From Candidatus Endobugula sertula (GTDB taxonomy: Bacteria > Pseudomonadota > Gammaproteobacteria > Pseudomonadales > Cellvibrionaceae), in NCBI GenBank assembly GCA_001723645.1, contig MDLC01000027.1:1-43337 (forward strand): DNA of 43,337 nucleotides, written 5' to 3'. Below are positions 8,939 through 18,649 of the stretch, piece after piece (position 1 is the first letter of the stretch; each line of letters starts with the position of its first letter). A program made the position numbers and the translations under genes. The notes under the pieces were generated by a model that was not told the origin of the DNA, did not search any database, and worked only from the letters and a program-made list of their open reading frames with translations.

Positions 8939-10432
8939 TTAAAATTGAAAATACAGAAACTCACTAGGCTGCCCACTGATAATCGTTACATAAGTTATTA
9001 GTGCTAAGCAAACTGTTAACACTCCCCACACAAAAGTAGGCTTCCATACAAACACTCCATATACCATCTTATGCTTAAGTTGCTTAGACATAATTACTGG
9101 ACGCACTTTACTCATTATTTGATAAACATTAGGTGAAAACCAACACAGTATGAGCAACAACATAATAAAACCCGACAGCCCCAGCTGAAAACTCTCTACC
9201 CCCAAGCCATAGCGACCAAACATACCTTCTAAAATAGTCCATGCTGTAGAGAAACTTTCCGCTCTGAAAACCACCCACGCAATAACAACTATCCCAAAAG
9301 TGAGTATTCGACCAAACCATATACCGATGGCTGTAGCTTCCTGCTGTTGTTTTAGTACATTTTGTCTAAATAGCTGGAAGCCATGGTTAATCATTATATA
9401 AAAGCCATGTAAGGCCTCCCAAATAACAAAAGTCCAACCAGCACCATGCCATAAACCACCAAGCAGCATGGTAATCATAATATTTTTGTAACGATGTATT
9501 GACCCAAGTCGATTTCCACCAAGGGGAATATAAACATAATCCCGAAGAAATGTTGACAAACTAATATGCCAACGCCGCCAGAAATCAATAATATTACAAG
9601 CCTTATATGGAGAATAAAAATTAATGGGTAAGCAAATACCAAACATTCTAGCTAAGCCCACGGCCATATCTGAATAGCCAGAGAAGTCAAAATATAGCTG
9701 AAATGTATAGGATAAAGCACCTGCCCAAGCTGTTATTAAATCAGGCTTAACGCCGCTTGTAGCTACAGAATTAAATAGCTCATCAGAATAAGGTGCTATT
9801 CCATCGGCTAAAACCACTTTTTTAAATAAACCAATGATAAAAATAGTTATTCCTATCGATAGATTACGGTAGATGCGATTATTGGAGAGTACTTTCTGAA
9901 ACTGTGGCAATATATCCTTATGGTGAACAATTGGCCCAGCTATCAGTTGTGGGAAAAATGTTACAAACACCGCATAATGGATAATACTATGCTCTCTGAC
10001 CTCTGATCGATAAGAATCAACAAGATAAGCAATTTGTTGAAAAGTAAAAAAAGAAATCGCCAAGGGAAGTAAAATAGAGGGTGGTTCTACATCAATTCCA
10101 ACTAGTGGAATAACAGACGACACTAAGAAGCTTAGATATTTATAGTAGGCTATTAATAGTAAATTGCCTGCTACCCCCAAACATAAGATCCACCATTTTG
10201 CTCTAGCGGATAAGTCTCTCCACTGGAGTGCTCTGCCTATGCCATAGTTAATCATCACTGAAGCTAGCAAAATAATTAAATATGACGGCTCCCAATATCC
10301 ATAAAAGAATAATGAAGCTAACACTAACCACCCCAGGGCAAATTTATACTTATCTATTCGAGTAAGGAAAAGATAAATCACCAAGGTGATCGGCAAAAAC
10401 AAGGCAATGAAATGAAACGAATTAAAAAGCAC
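8939..10432 (-). CDS. MBOAT family O-acyltransferase (AlgI-like)
   Basis: A polytopic inner-membrane protein of about 497 residues. Family features are GPIVHHKDILPQ, FDFSGYSDMAVGLARMFG, FWRRWHISLSTFLRDYVYIPLGG (first conserved His about residue 289) and GGLWHGAGWTFVIWEALHG (catalytic-type His about 329). These proteins pass acyl groups, usually acetyl, across the membrane to a periplasmic transferase that O-acetylates polysaccharide. I chose GTG at 10432, which gives M-LFNSFHFIALFLP, the usual N-terminus of the family, with AGAG seven bases upstream. A TTG at 10456 is the longer alternative. Its partner just downstream is interrupted by a stop codon, which would affect the pathway. Confidence 0.92.
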   Translation of the reverse strand: MLFNSFHFIALFLPITLVIYLFLTRIDKYKFALGWLVLASLFFYGYWEPSYLIILLASVMINYGIGRALQWRDLSARAKWWILCLGVAGNLLLIAYYKYLSFLVSSVIPLVGIDVEPPSILLPLAISFFTFQQIAYLVDSYRSEVREHSIIHYAVFVTFFPQLIAGPIVHHKDILPQFQKVLSNNRIYRNLSIGITIFIIGLFKKVVLADGIAPYSDELFNSVATSGVKPDLITAWAGALSYTFQLYFDFSGYSDMAVGLARMFGICLPINFYSPYKACNIIDFWRRWHISLSTFLRDYVYIPLGGNRLGSIHRYKNIMITMLLGGLWHGAGWTFVIWEALHGFYIMINHGFQLFRQNVLKQQQEATAIGIWFGRILTFGIVVIAWVVFRAESFSTAWTILEGMFGRYGLGVESFQLGLSGFIMLLLILCWFSPNVYQIMSKVRPVIMSKQLKHKMVYGVFVWKPTFVWGVLTVCLALITYVTIISGQPSEFLYFQF

Positions 10433-10509
10433 GTTATAACTCTGAAAGACAACCAAGGGGTCCTAAAACTAAAGAATCCCATTGGTTACTTGAAGATAGA
10501 TGATAAGAT

Positions 10510-11247
10510 TCAAACACTTTTACTATTACCAGCATTCACACAAATAAAAGCTTGAGCTTCATTGGTATGTACAAATCGTTCAAACTTTAATGAAGGATTA
10601 GCTGCTAAGAATTCTGCCCATGCTTTTCGCTCACCTTTTTCAGGATCACCATAAAAGCAATTCCAATCGTCGAATACAACAACAGTACCTTCTTGCAAAA
10701 ATGGTACAATAAACTTCAAAACGGGCACTGTACTTTTATATAAATCGCAATCCACATAAACGACAGCCGCTTTTTTAGGAAGCATCTTTTTTTGTAGTTC
10801 TGGAACCAAAGACTCATCATAAAAGCCTTTCACTGTTGTCAACCGATTTTTTGGCATACCCGCTCCAGTAACGATGCGAATAAAATCTTCTTCGCCCGTT
10901 TTTAATCTGCCTTTTTCCCAGATCTTCTGCCTATCAATTTTTTCAATTTCTGGCAAACCTTCAAACGAGTCAAAAGCTACAAAGTCCCAGTTAAATAAAT
11001 ACTGAAAATGCTTCCAAGCGAGACGCATAGTCCGACCTTCGTGAGAACCAAACTCCATATAATATCCTTCTATAGGGCGATTAATATGAGCAAATCGGGC
11101 AATGCTTAAGAAAAGGTAGCGCATATTATCATGCGCAAATGCCATATATTCATTGGTTGTCCAGTGACGTTGTTTATACCAAGGAGTAAACGGTATCCAT
11201 CTTGCAATATTCCATAAAATTTTCTTTATGTTATTTCCGGCTGACAT
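10510..11247 (-). CDS. TylF/MycF-like SAM-dependent O-methyltransferase
   Basis: A 245-residue protein resembling the TylF (macrocin O-methyltransferase) family. It has YMEFGSHEGRTMRL (about 62-75) as SAM-binding motif I, the family marker DSFEGLPE (93-100), YVDCDLYKST (164-173) and VVFDDWNCF (189-197). The Asp residues in the last two blocks match the metal-binding positions of metal-dependent sugar O-methyltransferases. Known relatives methylate deoxysugar hydroxyls. By context it probably methylates a residue of the surface polysaccharide. It lies between the MBOAT gene and an asnB, with a gap of about 87 bases to asnB upstream. Confidence 0.8.
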   Translation of the reverse strand: MSAGNNIKKILWNIARWIPFTPWYKQRHWTTNEYMAFAHDNMRYLFLSIARFAHINRPIEGYYMEFGSHEGRTMRLAWKHFQYLFNWDFVAFDSFEGLPEIEKIDRQKIWEKGRLKTGEEDFIRIVTGAGMPKNRLTTVKGFYDESLVPELQKKMLPKKAAVVYVDCDLYKSTVPVLKFIVPFLQEGTVVVFDDWNCFYGDPEKGERKAWAEFLAANPSLKFERFVHTNEAQAFICVNAGNSKSV

Positions 11248-11334
11248 ATTTAATATTCTCTGTAATGGTAATAAAAAATTAACAATAATTTAGTTTAGCT
11301 AATAGGGGGCCTGCATAGAATAAAGACATTTAGA

Positions 11335-13239
11335 TTAAATAGGCTTTTGTTCTATATAATAACGATGCCAAAGTACAAAGTTATAAATGTACCATATGCG
11401 CACACGTTTATTACTTGCAAATAGTTTTTCAATACCTTGATAACTAAAATAATTTGTATCTTTACAAAATTGTTGTATTTCCTCTTTAATTTTGTCGCCC
11501 AATTTACTAAATAACCACTCTTGAACAGGGACACCAAAACCCGCTTTTTTCCTATCAATCACTTCATCAGGAATGAGACCTCTGACCGCTGTCTTTAAAA
11601 TATGCTTACTCTGTTTATTTTTTGTCTTAGCTCTTTGGGGGATTCCTAGGGCCATTTCAACCAGCTTATGATCTAGAAATGGAACACGCGCTTCCAGTGA
11701 TACTCCCATTGACATTTTATCTACACGCATCAGTAGTAACTCTGGTAGCCTGATCCTCAATTCTAAATAGGTCATCCAATTAAGTACTGAAGGTTCAGGT
11801 GCTGATTTACGAAAATGCTCCCAAATAGGTTTTAAGGTATCCCAACCACTACGATCTTTAAAATATTGTCGGTACTCTGGAGACAAAATATCGTATTTTT
11901 CTTTTTCTGTTAAGCCTTCAGCCCCGCCCCAGAATACAGGCTGACCGCAACTTGCCCGATTAATAATATCAAATTCCCGCCGATTCTTTAAACCTGCAAG
12001 TCCCATTACGCTTTTTAAAATAGGGGCAGCAATTTTTCCTAAAGGGTTATTCATCCACTGTTGTAAGCGCAAAAAACGCTGCCAAGAGGAATATCCCCAA
12101 AATAATTCATCAGCTCCCTCTCCTACCTGACAAACCGTAACACCATTTGCACGCGCTAGCTTAGACACATAATAAAGTGGCACACAAACAGGGTCACCAA
12201 TGGGTTCATCCTGTAAATGTATCATTTGTGGCAAAAAATTGATTAAATCATTTTCGGACAACTGTGTTTCATAATAATCTGCCCCAACCAGATTGGCCAT
12301 ATTACGTGCAAACGATAACTCATTAGTATAAGTACTATATTCGCCTTGATAACCTATAGAAAAGGTCTGTATTGGATTTTCAGTATCTCGACTAAATAAA
12401 GCAGCATTAGTACTAGAGTCCACTCCCCCTGACAAAAATACTCCGACAGGAACATCACCTACTTTTCTTAACTCTACGGATTCAGCTAAGGTATCTAATA
12501 CTTGGCTATAAGTATACTCTGAAAAAGCGCTGGGGCTTACATGCTCCCATACATTGTACCACTGCCGTTCTTGAATTTCCCCACTAGGTAGCACTTTAAG
12601 TAAATGCCCAGGTTCTAACTTGCTAATGCCGGCAAATAAAGTTTGTGTCCCTGGTGTGCAAATAAAAGATAAATAATCATAGAGAGCATTTTTATCTACT
12701 GCTCTTTGTTGTTCTGGATCAGCTAATAATGCCTTGATCTCAGAAGCAAATATAATGCGGCTATTATGTAGTGACCAATAAAGAGGCTTAATACCTATAC
12801 GATCTCGTACCAACCATAAGCACGATTCATTGGCATCCCATATGGCAATAGCAAACATTCCTCTAAAATGAGATAAGCAGTCAATACTCCAAGTTTCATA
12901 AGCACGTAGGAGAACTTCCGTATCAGAATGATCTGTTTGCCAATGTATTGTTCTTTCTTGGTCAAGCTTTATACGTATTTCAGCATGGTTATAAATTTCA
13001 CCATTAAAAACTAATCGAATGCTAGCATCATCATTAGACATTGGCTGATCAGCACTATGGGAGAGATCAATAATTGACAACCGACGATGTGCCAAGCCAA
13101 TGGTGGCATCGCTAGAAACCCAAACACCACCACCATCAGGTCCACGATGATGCATAGTATCTCTCATTTTTTCAAGATAGGAACTGGTAATTTCAAAACC
13201 ATTTGGACTAAAGTTCATTGCTCCTACTAAACCACACAT
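11335..13239 (-). CDS. asnB: asparagine synthase (glutamine-hydrolysing) type amidotransferase, copy 2
   Basis: A 634-residue full-length AsnB-family protein, clearly different from the copy at the operon end. It has Cys2 (MCGLVGAMNF), HRGPDGGG (about 31-38), VFNGEIYN (about 77-84), the PP-loop SGGVDSS (270-276) and GEGADELFWGY (about 373-383). All catalytic blocks look intact. Its ATG shares one base with the stop of the upstream methyltransferase gene (TAATG), so translation is probably coupled. Enzymes of this type in O-antigen and EPS loci are proposed to amidate uronic or nonulosonic carboxyls; a sialic-acid carboxyl made by neuABC is one possible target here, which is inference. Confidence 0.9.
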   Translation of the reverse strand: MCGLVGAMNFSPNGFEITSSYLEKMRDTMHHRGPDGGGVWVSSDATIGLAHRRLSIIDLSHSADQPMSNDDASIRLVFNGEIYNHAEIRIKLDQERTIHWQTDHSDTEVLLRAYETWSIDCLSHFRGMFAIAIWDANESCLWLVRDRIGIKPLYWSLHNSRIIFASEIKALLADPEQQRAVDKNALYDYLSFICTPGTQTLFAGISKLEPGHLLKVLPSGEIQERQWYNVWEHVSPSAFSEYTYSQVLDTLAESVELRKVGDVPVGVFLSGGVDSSTNAALFSRDTENPIQTFSIGYQGEYSTYTNELSFARNMANLVGADYYETQLSENDLINFLPQMIHLQDEPIGDPVCVPLYYVSKLARANGVTVCQVGEGADELFWGYSSWQRFLRLQQWMNNPLGKIAAPILKSVMGLAGLKNRREFDIINRASCGQPVFWGGAEGLTEKEKYDILSPEYRQYFKDRSGWDTLKPIWEHFRKSAPEPSVLNWMTYLELRIRLPELLLMRVDKMSMGVSLEARVPFLDHKLVEMALGIPQRAKTKNKQSKHILKTAVRGLIPDEVIDRKKAGFGVPVQEWLFSKLGDKIKEEIQQFCKDTNYFSYQGIEKLFASNKRVRIWYIYNFVLWHRYYIEQKPI

Positions 13240-14045
13240 TATAGTTTTACCCCAATATCCTTACGTAATTTGCAACGAAAATACCAAGTAGAAACCCATT
13301 GTGGTGGCAGTTTATCGGCTAAATTAAAGCTGGGTCTTATAATAAAAGGCAACAATTTCCCTAAGGCATAAGAAAATCCGCCACCAAATAAAGCGCCATT
13401 GGTTCGATCTTCTATCACTAAACCCACCTGTTGGACTAAAGCTTCAAAGTCTTTTAGATGAAAGAATTGAATATGGCCTGAATCATGGTTATAGGCCAGT
13501 TTGGTAACCTTACGACCCAATATACGTTTAATGAATAACTTAATAGAATTAAGCAATTTATCTAATCGGGTCACTCTTAAAAACCGTTGTTCATTTTCAT
13601 AAGGGCCGTAACCATTCGGAATACATATTAAAACTAAGCCATTTTCTGATAAATGCTCAATAGCTAAGTTAGCGATAAATGCTGGGTCCTCAACATGCTC
13701 TAGGATATCTGACAAGATAATCACATCAAATTTTTCAGAAGATGAAAATTCAGCAAAGTCTTTACAGACAAACTTAGCATTTTCAAACATATTATTAGCA
13801 TTTGCATAATCAATAGAAGGTTGATGCAGGTCAACACCTAACACTTGATAGCCTCTTTCCGCTATTGGCATCGCAATATTGCGGCCATTACTACAACCTA
13901 CTTCAACGACATGGATTTGATTAGGTTCTATACCCTGGGTACTACGATATTCTTCTAAAGAAGAAAAAAAGTAGTTGAGCTTTTTTCTATGTCCGTGTAA
14001 CTCCAAAGGCACCGCTTCAAAATGAGGGTATGTATTCGTTGTCAT
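13239..14045 (-). CDS. class I SAM-dependent methyltransferase
   Basis: A 268-residue protein with motif I VVEVGCSNGRNIAMP (about 46-60), acidic strand end VLGVDLH (about 73-79), and IILSDILEHVEDP (about 110-122), as in UbiG/Methyltransf_23-like enzymes. A basic C-terminal part (about 170-268) contains hydrophobic patches that could touch the membrane. It is tightly packed: one base separates it from the glycosyltransferase upstream, and its stop overlaps the asnB start. It likely modifies a sugar intermediate; no specific substrate can be named. Confidence 0.8.
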   Translation of the reverse strand: MTTNTYPHFEAVPLELHGHRKKLNYFFSSLEEYRSTQGIEPNQIHVVEVGCSNGRNIAMPIAERGYQVLGVDLHQPSIDYANANNMFENAKFVCKDFAEFSSSEKFDVIILSDILEHVEDPAFIANLAIEHLSENGLVLICIPNGYGPYENEQRFLRVTRLDKLLNSIKLFIKRILGRKVTKLAYNHDSGHIQFFHLKDFEALVQQVGLVIEDRTNGALFGGGFSYALGKLLPFIIRPSFNLADKLPPQWVSTWYFRCKLRKDIGVKL

Positions 14046-14046
14046 A

Positions 14047-15345
14047 TTATATTTCGTTTTTCCTGGGAGAATAGTTTAAAGATGTATGCTTACTCTTTTG
14101 TACTATATGTGTCATCAACTCAGAGAACTCACTGGCATTAGTTAGCAAATCATGTTCTTCACAGGCTGCTTGATAAGCACGCTTGGCTAATTGGCGGCGT
14201 TTATCTATATCACCTTGAAGTGCCAATATCGCAGACACTAAATGATCTACACCATGATCATTTACAATAGAAGCCCAACCACCTCGCTGAACATAGTCTA
14301 TTGGTTCTATACAGGCCGGCCCATAAACAAGAATACTCGTTCCCGATAACATATAAGGCACAATCTTAGTTGCAAAGCTGTGGCGGTAATAGTTAATTGT
14401 AGCTTGATCAAAACCGTAGGCAAGCACCAATAAATCAGCTTCAGCTAGCACAGCCTGTAATTCAGAAAATTTAGGGTGAGGTTTGTATTCAATGCTTCTA
14501 AAGTCGTGAAAGTGTTCTCTTACAAGCTTCTCATATTCTGCAGTCAAATATAATACCAGACGTATTGAAATATCATGATCTGATAAATAATCTACTGCTT
14601 CAGCAACATCTCGAAGCCCTTTAAGCTGGCCACTCTCTATAGAGCCTGTGAATGCCAGGGTAAATTCTTTATTACTATTTTTATGCTTTGGTAAAGGCCA
14701 TTCAGTAATATCAATCATCCCTCTAAATACTCTGTAGTTTTTTTGCCACAACTCAGAATAGGCTTTTCCCATTGAGTCGCTAATAGTGAGTATCATATCA
14801 GCACGCTCAACGGATTGGCCCAAACATCGTTTAAATTCAGGATACAACACTTGCTCTAATACAGTATCTGGTTCTATTCCTATTTGATTGTCCATAAAAT
14901 GAATGACGTAAGGAATATGGTAACGCTCTGCAAAAATTTTTATAGACCTTGCCCAAAGTGCGTCACCCGCCCAAGCATAAATCACATCAGGTTTAAATGA
15001 CTTTATTTTTTTATCAAGCCTACTGGGTAGGCGAAAACAACTACTCTGAATCAATAGTTTGATCAAGCCTGGCAAACCACCCTCTAAGCGCAGGTACTGG
15101 TTCTTTTTCAACAATTGCCAAAGCAATTTACATGCGAGACCCATATTTACCTTTAGCATACCGCCGTGCATATAATATTCTGTATATTTTTCTGGTAGCC
15201 CGTAGTCTTTATCTCTATGTAAAAAAAATAAATTTTCAGTTGGAAAATGCGTAAACAAGTTAGATAATACAACACCGCCTCCTGTAAAAGGCTGAATTTT
15301 ATTCTGTGTCATAACCAATATATTTGGGAGGTTTTTTTTATGCAT
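14047..15345 (-). CDS. glycosyltransferase, GT4-like (GT-B)
   Basis: A 432-residue glycosyltransferase. The N-terminal acceptor domain includes FTGGGVVLSNLF (about 20-31) and KPDVIYAWAGDALWA (about 118-132). The donor domain includes LAFTGSIESGQLKGLRD (about 230-246), the ADLLVLAYGFD strand and FATKIVPYMLSGTSILVYGP, a typical GT4 C-terminal segment with Lys-Ile in place of the common Lys-Leu. The start ATGCATAA overlaps the stop of the polymerase gene by eight bases. Adding one sugar to the repeat unit on the cytosolic side is the expected role; the specificity is unknown. Confidence 0.8.
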   Translation of the reverse strand: MHKKNLPNILVMTQNKIQPFTGGGVVLSNLFTHFPTENLFFLHRDKDYGLPEKYTEYYMHGGMLKVNMGLACKLLWQLLKKNQYLRLEGGLPGLIKLLIQSSCFRLPSRLDKKIKSFKPDVIYAWAGDALWARSIKIFAERYHIPYVIHFMDNQIGIEPDTVLEQVLYPEFKRCLGQSVERADMILTISDSMGKAYSELWQKNYRVFRGMIDITEWPLPKHKNSNKEFTLAFTGSIESGQLKGLRDVAEAVDYLSDHDISIRLVLYLTAEYEKLVREHFHDFRSIEYKPHPKFSELQAVLAEADLLVLAYGFDQATINYYRHSFATKIVPYMLSGTSILVYGPACIEPIDYVQRGGWASIVNDHGVDHLVSAILALQGDIDKRRQLAKRAYQAACEEHDLLTNASEFSELMTHIVQKSKHTSLNYSPRKNEI

Positions 15346-16636
15346 TTTTCAATCTTAAGTGATAAGCAACACCAATTACCATTAAAAATAACATTGCACC
15401 TGAAGGGTAAAAAAAGTGTGTGGGCACAGTTAAAGTGTGGGTTAGTATAGCCAGCACTGAAGCCAATGCTAATGGAATAGGCATATTCTTATACGTGTAG
15501 CGCATAAACATCCATAAAAATATTAACAAGGGCAACAAGAAAAAATACCCTACTTTAATATAGGTAGATAGAATCAGGTTGTGGCTAACCACTGGAAGCT
15601 CCTCATTAAATAGCGGAAAGAATCGCTCATACAGACTAACACTTAAAGAAAGGAAATCTATTTTCGTCACCCAATTACTTCCCTCCCCCAGCAACTGTTC
15701 TTGAAGAAAGAACTCACTAACATTAGGAATTAACACTAATAAAAAAGGAACTAATAAGCCCGGAACAATAATCAATGAAAAGTATCCCATTGCCAATTCA
15801 TATCTTTGCAAGACACTAAACCATCTAACAGCATTTACCAAACAATACATAGCAATAAAAGCAGCTAGTGTGAAAAAAGCAGTAGAAGAATAAACATATC
15901 GAAGATGTACAGCAACGATAGCTAAAAACAAAAAACTATGGATATGAAATAATGAACCGCCTCGACCTGCAATGAATAAAAAGCCACAAGTCATCGTTAA
16001 AAATACAAAATATGACCAGTGTAAGGGTTCACTTGACCACCCTTGTAAACGAGCAAATTTTTCGCTTACCCCTGAATATACATAGTTTTCCGTCCGCCCA
16101 AATATTCCAAAACTAAAAGGGTTTAAATCAGGCCGATCGACTGCACCACCAATCCGAGGAACACTTTCATAAGCAAGTTTAATAATGTCTTTCCAGTGTA
16201 ATACTGGGATAGTATTCAAAAAAATCAAACATATTCCCAAGAAAAAATTTAACTTAATTAGTTGTAGCAGCGTTTTTTTACAACTAATCATTGGTAACAT
16301 AAGAAATGAAACTACTAGTGTTTTTGCTACAAAAAGGAGTTTGTTTGTTCCCGATAAATAATCAAGAATGCCATAAAAAACTATAATAACTACGTAAAAT
16401 AATGTTACTTCTACTAGTATTTTAGGGAACTTTTTAATAACAAATAAAGAAGTGGTTGCAAACAATATCGCCAGAAATCCTAACCAAATAATTCCTTGTT
16501 TCAGAATCATATTAGACCAATAGACCTGAAACTGAAAGTGGGATTGATTCCATACCACTAGCACCATTAGCAACATAAATGGTAGTTTTATAAACTCTGT
16601 TGCATACCCTATTTTATGACTAAAAGTCCTTTCCAT
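15338..16636 (-). CDS. Wzy-like O-antigen/EPS polymerase (multi-spanning membrane protein)
   Basis: A very hydrophobic 432-residue protein with about ten predicted membrane segments. One large hydrophilic loop lies in the middle (about residues 155-205) and contains PRIGGAVDRPDLNPFSFG and ARLQGWSSEPLHWSYF. An Arg plus G-x-x-x-EP arrangement in a periplasmic loop is what Wzy polymerases and WaaL-type ligases show. Since the locus also carries a Wzx flippase, polymerisation of the undecaprenyl-linked repeat in the periplasm is the best guess. Sequence identity in this family is poor, so the call rests on topology and context; an O-antigen ligase is the main alternative. Confidence 0.65.
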   Translation of the reverse strand: MERTFSHKIGYATEFIKLPFMLLMVLVVWNQSHFQFQVYWSNMILKQGIIWLGFLAILFATTSLFVIKKFPKILVEVTLFYVVIIVFYGILDYLSGTNKLLFVAKTLVVSFLMLPMISCKKTLLQLIKLNFFLGICLIFLNTIPVLHWKDIIKLAYESVPRIGGAVDRPDLNPFSFGIFGRTENYVYSGVSEKFARLQGWSSEPLHWSYFVFLTMTCGFLFIAGRGGSLFHIHSFLFLAIVAVHLRYVYSSTAFFTLAAFIAMYCLVNAVRWFSVLQRYELAMGYFSLIIVPGLLVPFLLVLIPNVSEFFLQEQLLGEGSNWVTKIDFLSLSVSLYERFFPLFNEELPVVSHNLILSTYIKVGYFFLLPLLIFLWMFMRYTYKNMPIPLALASVLAILTHTLTVPTHFFYPSGAMLFLMVIGVAYHLRLKNA

Positions 16637-16665
16637 AATTCACCACAAGTTTTTCTAATTATTTA

Positions 16666-17589
16666 TTAACGAGCATAGTAACTAACAGCCTTTGATATAC
16701 CATCATTTAAACTAATAGATGGAATCCAATTGGTCTCATTATAAAAAGCTGAGGGATCACCGACAAGCCAGCTTGGTTCCCCCGTATGTTGTAACGCGCC
16801 CCATCGCAAAAGGTCTGTTGGTTTTTCTAATTCTTCGCAAATACGTTCAACTACTTGTCGGACAGTAACACCAATGCCCGAACATAAATTATAAGAATCC
16901 TTAGAGGCTATCTGTTCTGGATTTACGGATAGCAGTGACACTAAAGCACTAGACACATCGTCGATATAAAGCCAATCACGCACCTGCAGGCCAGATGTCA
17001 AGTTAACTGGTTCATTAGAAGTAAGTTTTCGTACAACATAAGGTAACAAGCGTTGGCGAGCTTCACCCTCACCATAAACACCAAATAATCTGAGATTAAT
17101 TAATCTATAGTTACACTCGGAAGCTAAGGTAGTCGCAAATATACCACTAGCAACCTTAGCGGCTCCATAAGTTGTTTTTGGTGCGGGTGGTGTATTTTCC
17201 AATACTCTAATACCTCCTGAAACCTGCCCATATTCAGAACAGCTACCTATATTTACAATTAAACGCGGCGCAAATTCTAAGCCCTTTATGAGATAAACAA
17301 GATAAGAAATATTACCTTCGATAAGATGAGATAAATCAGCATCCCCTCGACTCACTCCATAAGATGCAAGATTAAACACATAGTCAAATTTATAACCAGA
17401 AAGAGCGTCAACAAAACCCGCTATTGATAATACCTTTAAAGGTATAACCCATACACCCGAAATATTGATCTGAGTTCCTGGCCGTTGTAAGCAATAAATT
17501 TCAATGTTGTTATAGGTATTATCACGCATCAAATGACGGACAAGCGCAGCTCCAATAAAACCCCTCACACCAGTAATTAAGATTTTCAT
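16666..17589 (-). CDS. NAD(P)-dependent SDR reductase/epimerase, probably acting on CDP-4-keto-6-deoxyhexose
   Basis: A 307-residue extended short-chain dehydrogenase with GVRGFIG (7-13) for nucleotide binding, SCSEYG (116-121) and the catalytic YGAAK (141-145). It follows rfbG by four bases, and rfbF-rfbG-reductase is the order found in loci for CDP-linked deoxyhexoses. RfbJ (CDP-abequose synthase) and 6-deoxy-gulose-type 4-reductases are the closest functional ideas. Because no rfbH (3-dehydrase) is present in the window, a 4-reductase giving a CDP-6-deoxyhexose is more likely than a 3,6-dideoxyhexose synthase. Substrate is inferred from position. Confidence 0.7.
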   Translation of the reverse strand: MKILITGVRGFIGAALVRHLMRDNTYNNIEIYCLQRPGTQINISGVWVIPLKVLSIAGFVDALSGYKFDYVFNLASYGVSRGDADLSHLIEGNISYLVYLIKGLEFAPRLIVNIGSCSEYGQVSGGIRVLENTPPAPKTTYGAAKVASGIFATTLASECNYRLINLRLFGVYGEGEARQRLLPYVVRKLTSNEPVNLTSGLQVRDWLYIDDVSSALVSLLSVNPEQIASKDSYNLCSGIGVTVRQVVERICEELEKPTDLLRWGALQHTGEPSWLVGDPSAFYNETNWIPSISLNDGISKAVSYYAR

Positions 17590-17593
17590 TTAG

Positions 17594-18649
17594 TCAGAAA
17601 CAACTCATATATTCATCAATCTGAGCCTCAGATACTAACCGCATATCAGCAGATTTTATTTGTTGACTATACCAGTCTATAGTTTTACTCAACGCAGTCT
17701 GGACATCCCACCTCGGATACCAATCAAGTTTACTATTCGCCTTTGAACTATCTAAGCGTAAATAACAGGCTTCATGTAGTGATGCATCTTTATCAACACT
17801 CCAACTCGCTCCCTTGCCCCAAAGAGACGCCGACTCTTCAATAATCCATTTTACTGACTTAGCATCACTTGCCACTGGACCAAAATTCCAAGCCTCAGCA
17901 AAGCTCTCACCTTTTAAACACATATGTTGAGCTAATAGCGAATACCCCATTAAAGGTTCCAATACATGCTGCCATGGCCGAATAGCATTAGGGTGTCTGA
18001 CTATTACTGGGGCACGTACTGTAAATGCATTGACAATATCTGGTATTAACCGATTAAGCCCCCAATCTCCCCCACCTATCACATTACCTGCCCGAACGGA
18101 TGCAATCGCTGAATGATTCCCTTGCTTATAAGAATTTCTGTATGACGAAACCAATAATTCTACACACGCTTTACTACTACTGTAGGGGTCATAGCCTCCC
18201 ATAGGGTCATTTTCTCGATAACCCCATTCCCACTCTTTATTGTCATAACATTTATCAGATGTCACTACTACCGTAGCCACTGTAGTATTAGTTTCTCTTA
18301 TAGCTTCAAGAACATTTAATGTTCCTATAACATTTGTTTCATATGTCTCGATAGGGTAATCATAAGAGTACAACACAAAAGGCTGGGCAGCCAAATGAAA
18401 CACAACTTCGGGTCTGCATTCTTTAAATACTTTACGTAAAGAATCAATATTGCGAATATCACCACGGATATCACTGATATTAGCTTTCACACCACTAACC
18501 TCAAATACCGTTTTTTCCCCCAAGCTATCTAATGAAAAACCCGTTACATTTGCTCCCAAACGAGTAAGCAACAAACTTAACCAAGCACCTTTAAAACCGG
18601 TATGCCCTGTGATGAGAACTTTTTTTCCATACCAAAATGACTTATCCAT
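17594..18649 (-). CDS. rfbG: CDP-glucose 4,6-dehydratase
   Basis: A 351-residue extended SDR. It has GHTGFKG (about 15-21), VVTSDKCYDN (about 128-137), the catalytic YSSSK (156-160) and RPWQHVLEPL, all as in RfbG, which converts CDP-glucose to CDP-4-keto-6-deoxyglucose in the cytosol. I start it at the ATG at 18649: GGAGG lies eight bases upstream and this ATG shares one base with the rfbF stop. An in-frame start at 18685 would overlap rfbF by 37 bases and add twelve non-family residues. Strong call from motifs and the neighbouring cytidylyltransferase. Confidence 0.92.
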   Translation of the reverse strand: MDKSFWYGKKVLITGHTGFKGAWLSLLLTRLGANVTGFSLDSLGEKTVFEVSGVKANISDIRGDIRNIDSLRKVFKECRPEVVFHLAAQPFVLYSYDYPIETYETNVIGTLNVLEAIRETNTTVATVVVTSDKCYDNKEWEWGYRENDPMGGYDPYSSSKACVELLVSSYRNSYKQGNHSAIASVRAGNVIGGGDWGLNRLIPDIVNAFTVRAPVIVRHPNAIRPWQHVLEPLMGYSLLAQHMCLKGESFAEAWNFGPVASDAKSVKWIIEESASLWGKGASWSVDKDASLHEACYLRLDSSKANSKLDWYPRWDVQTALSKTIDWYSQQIKSADMRLVSEAQIDEYMSCF

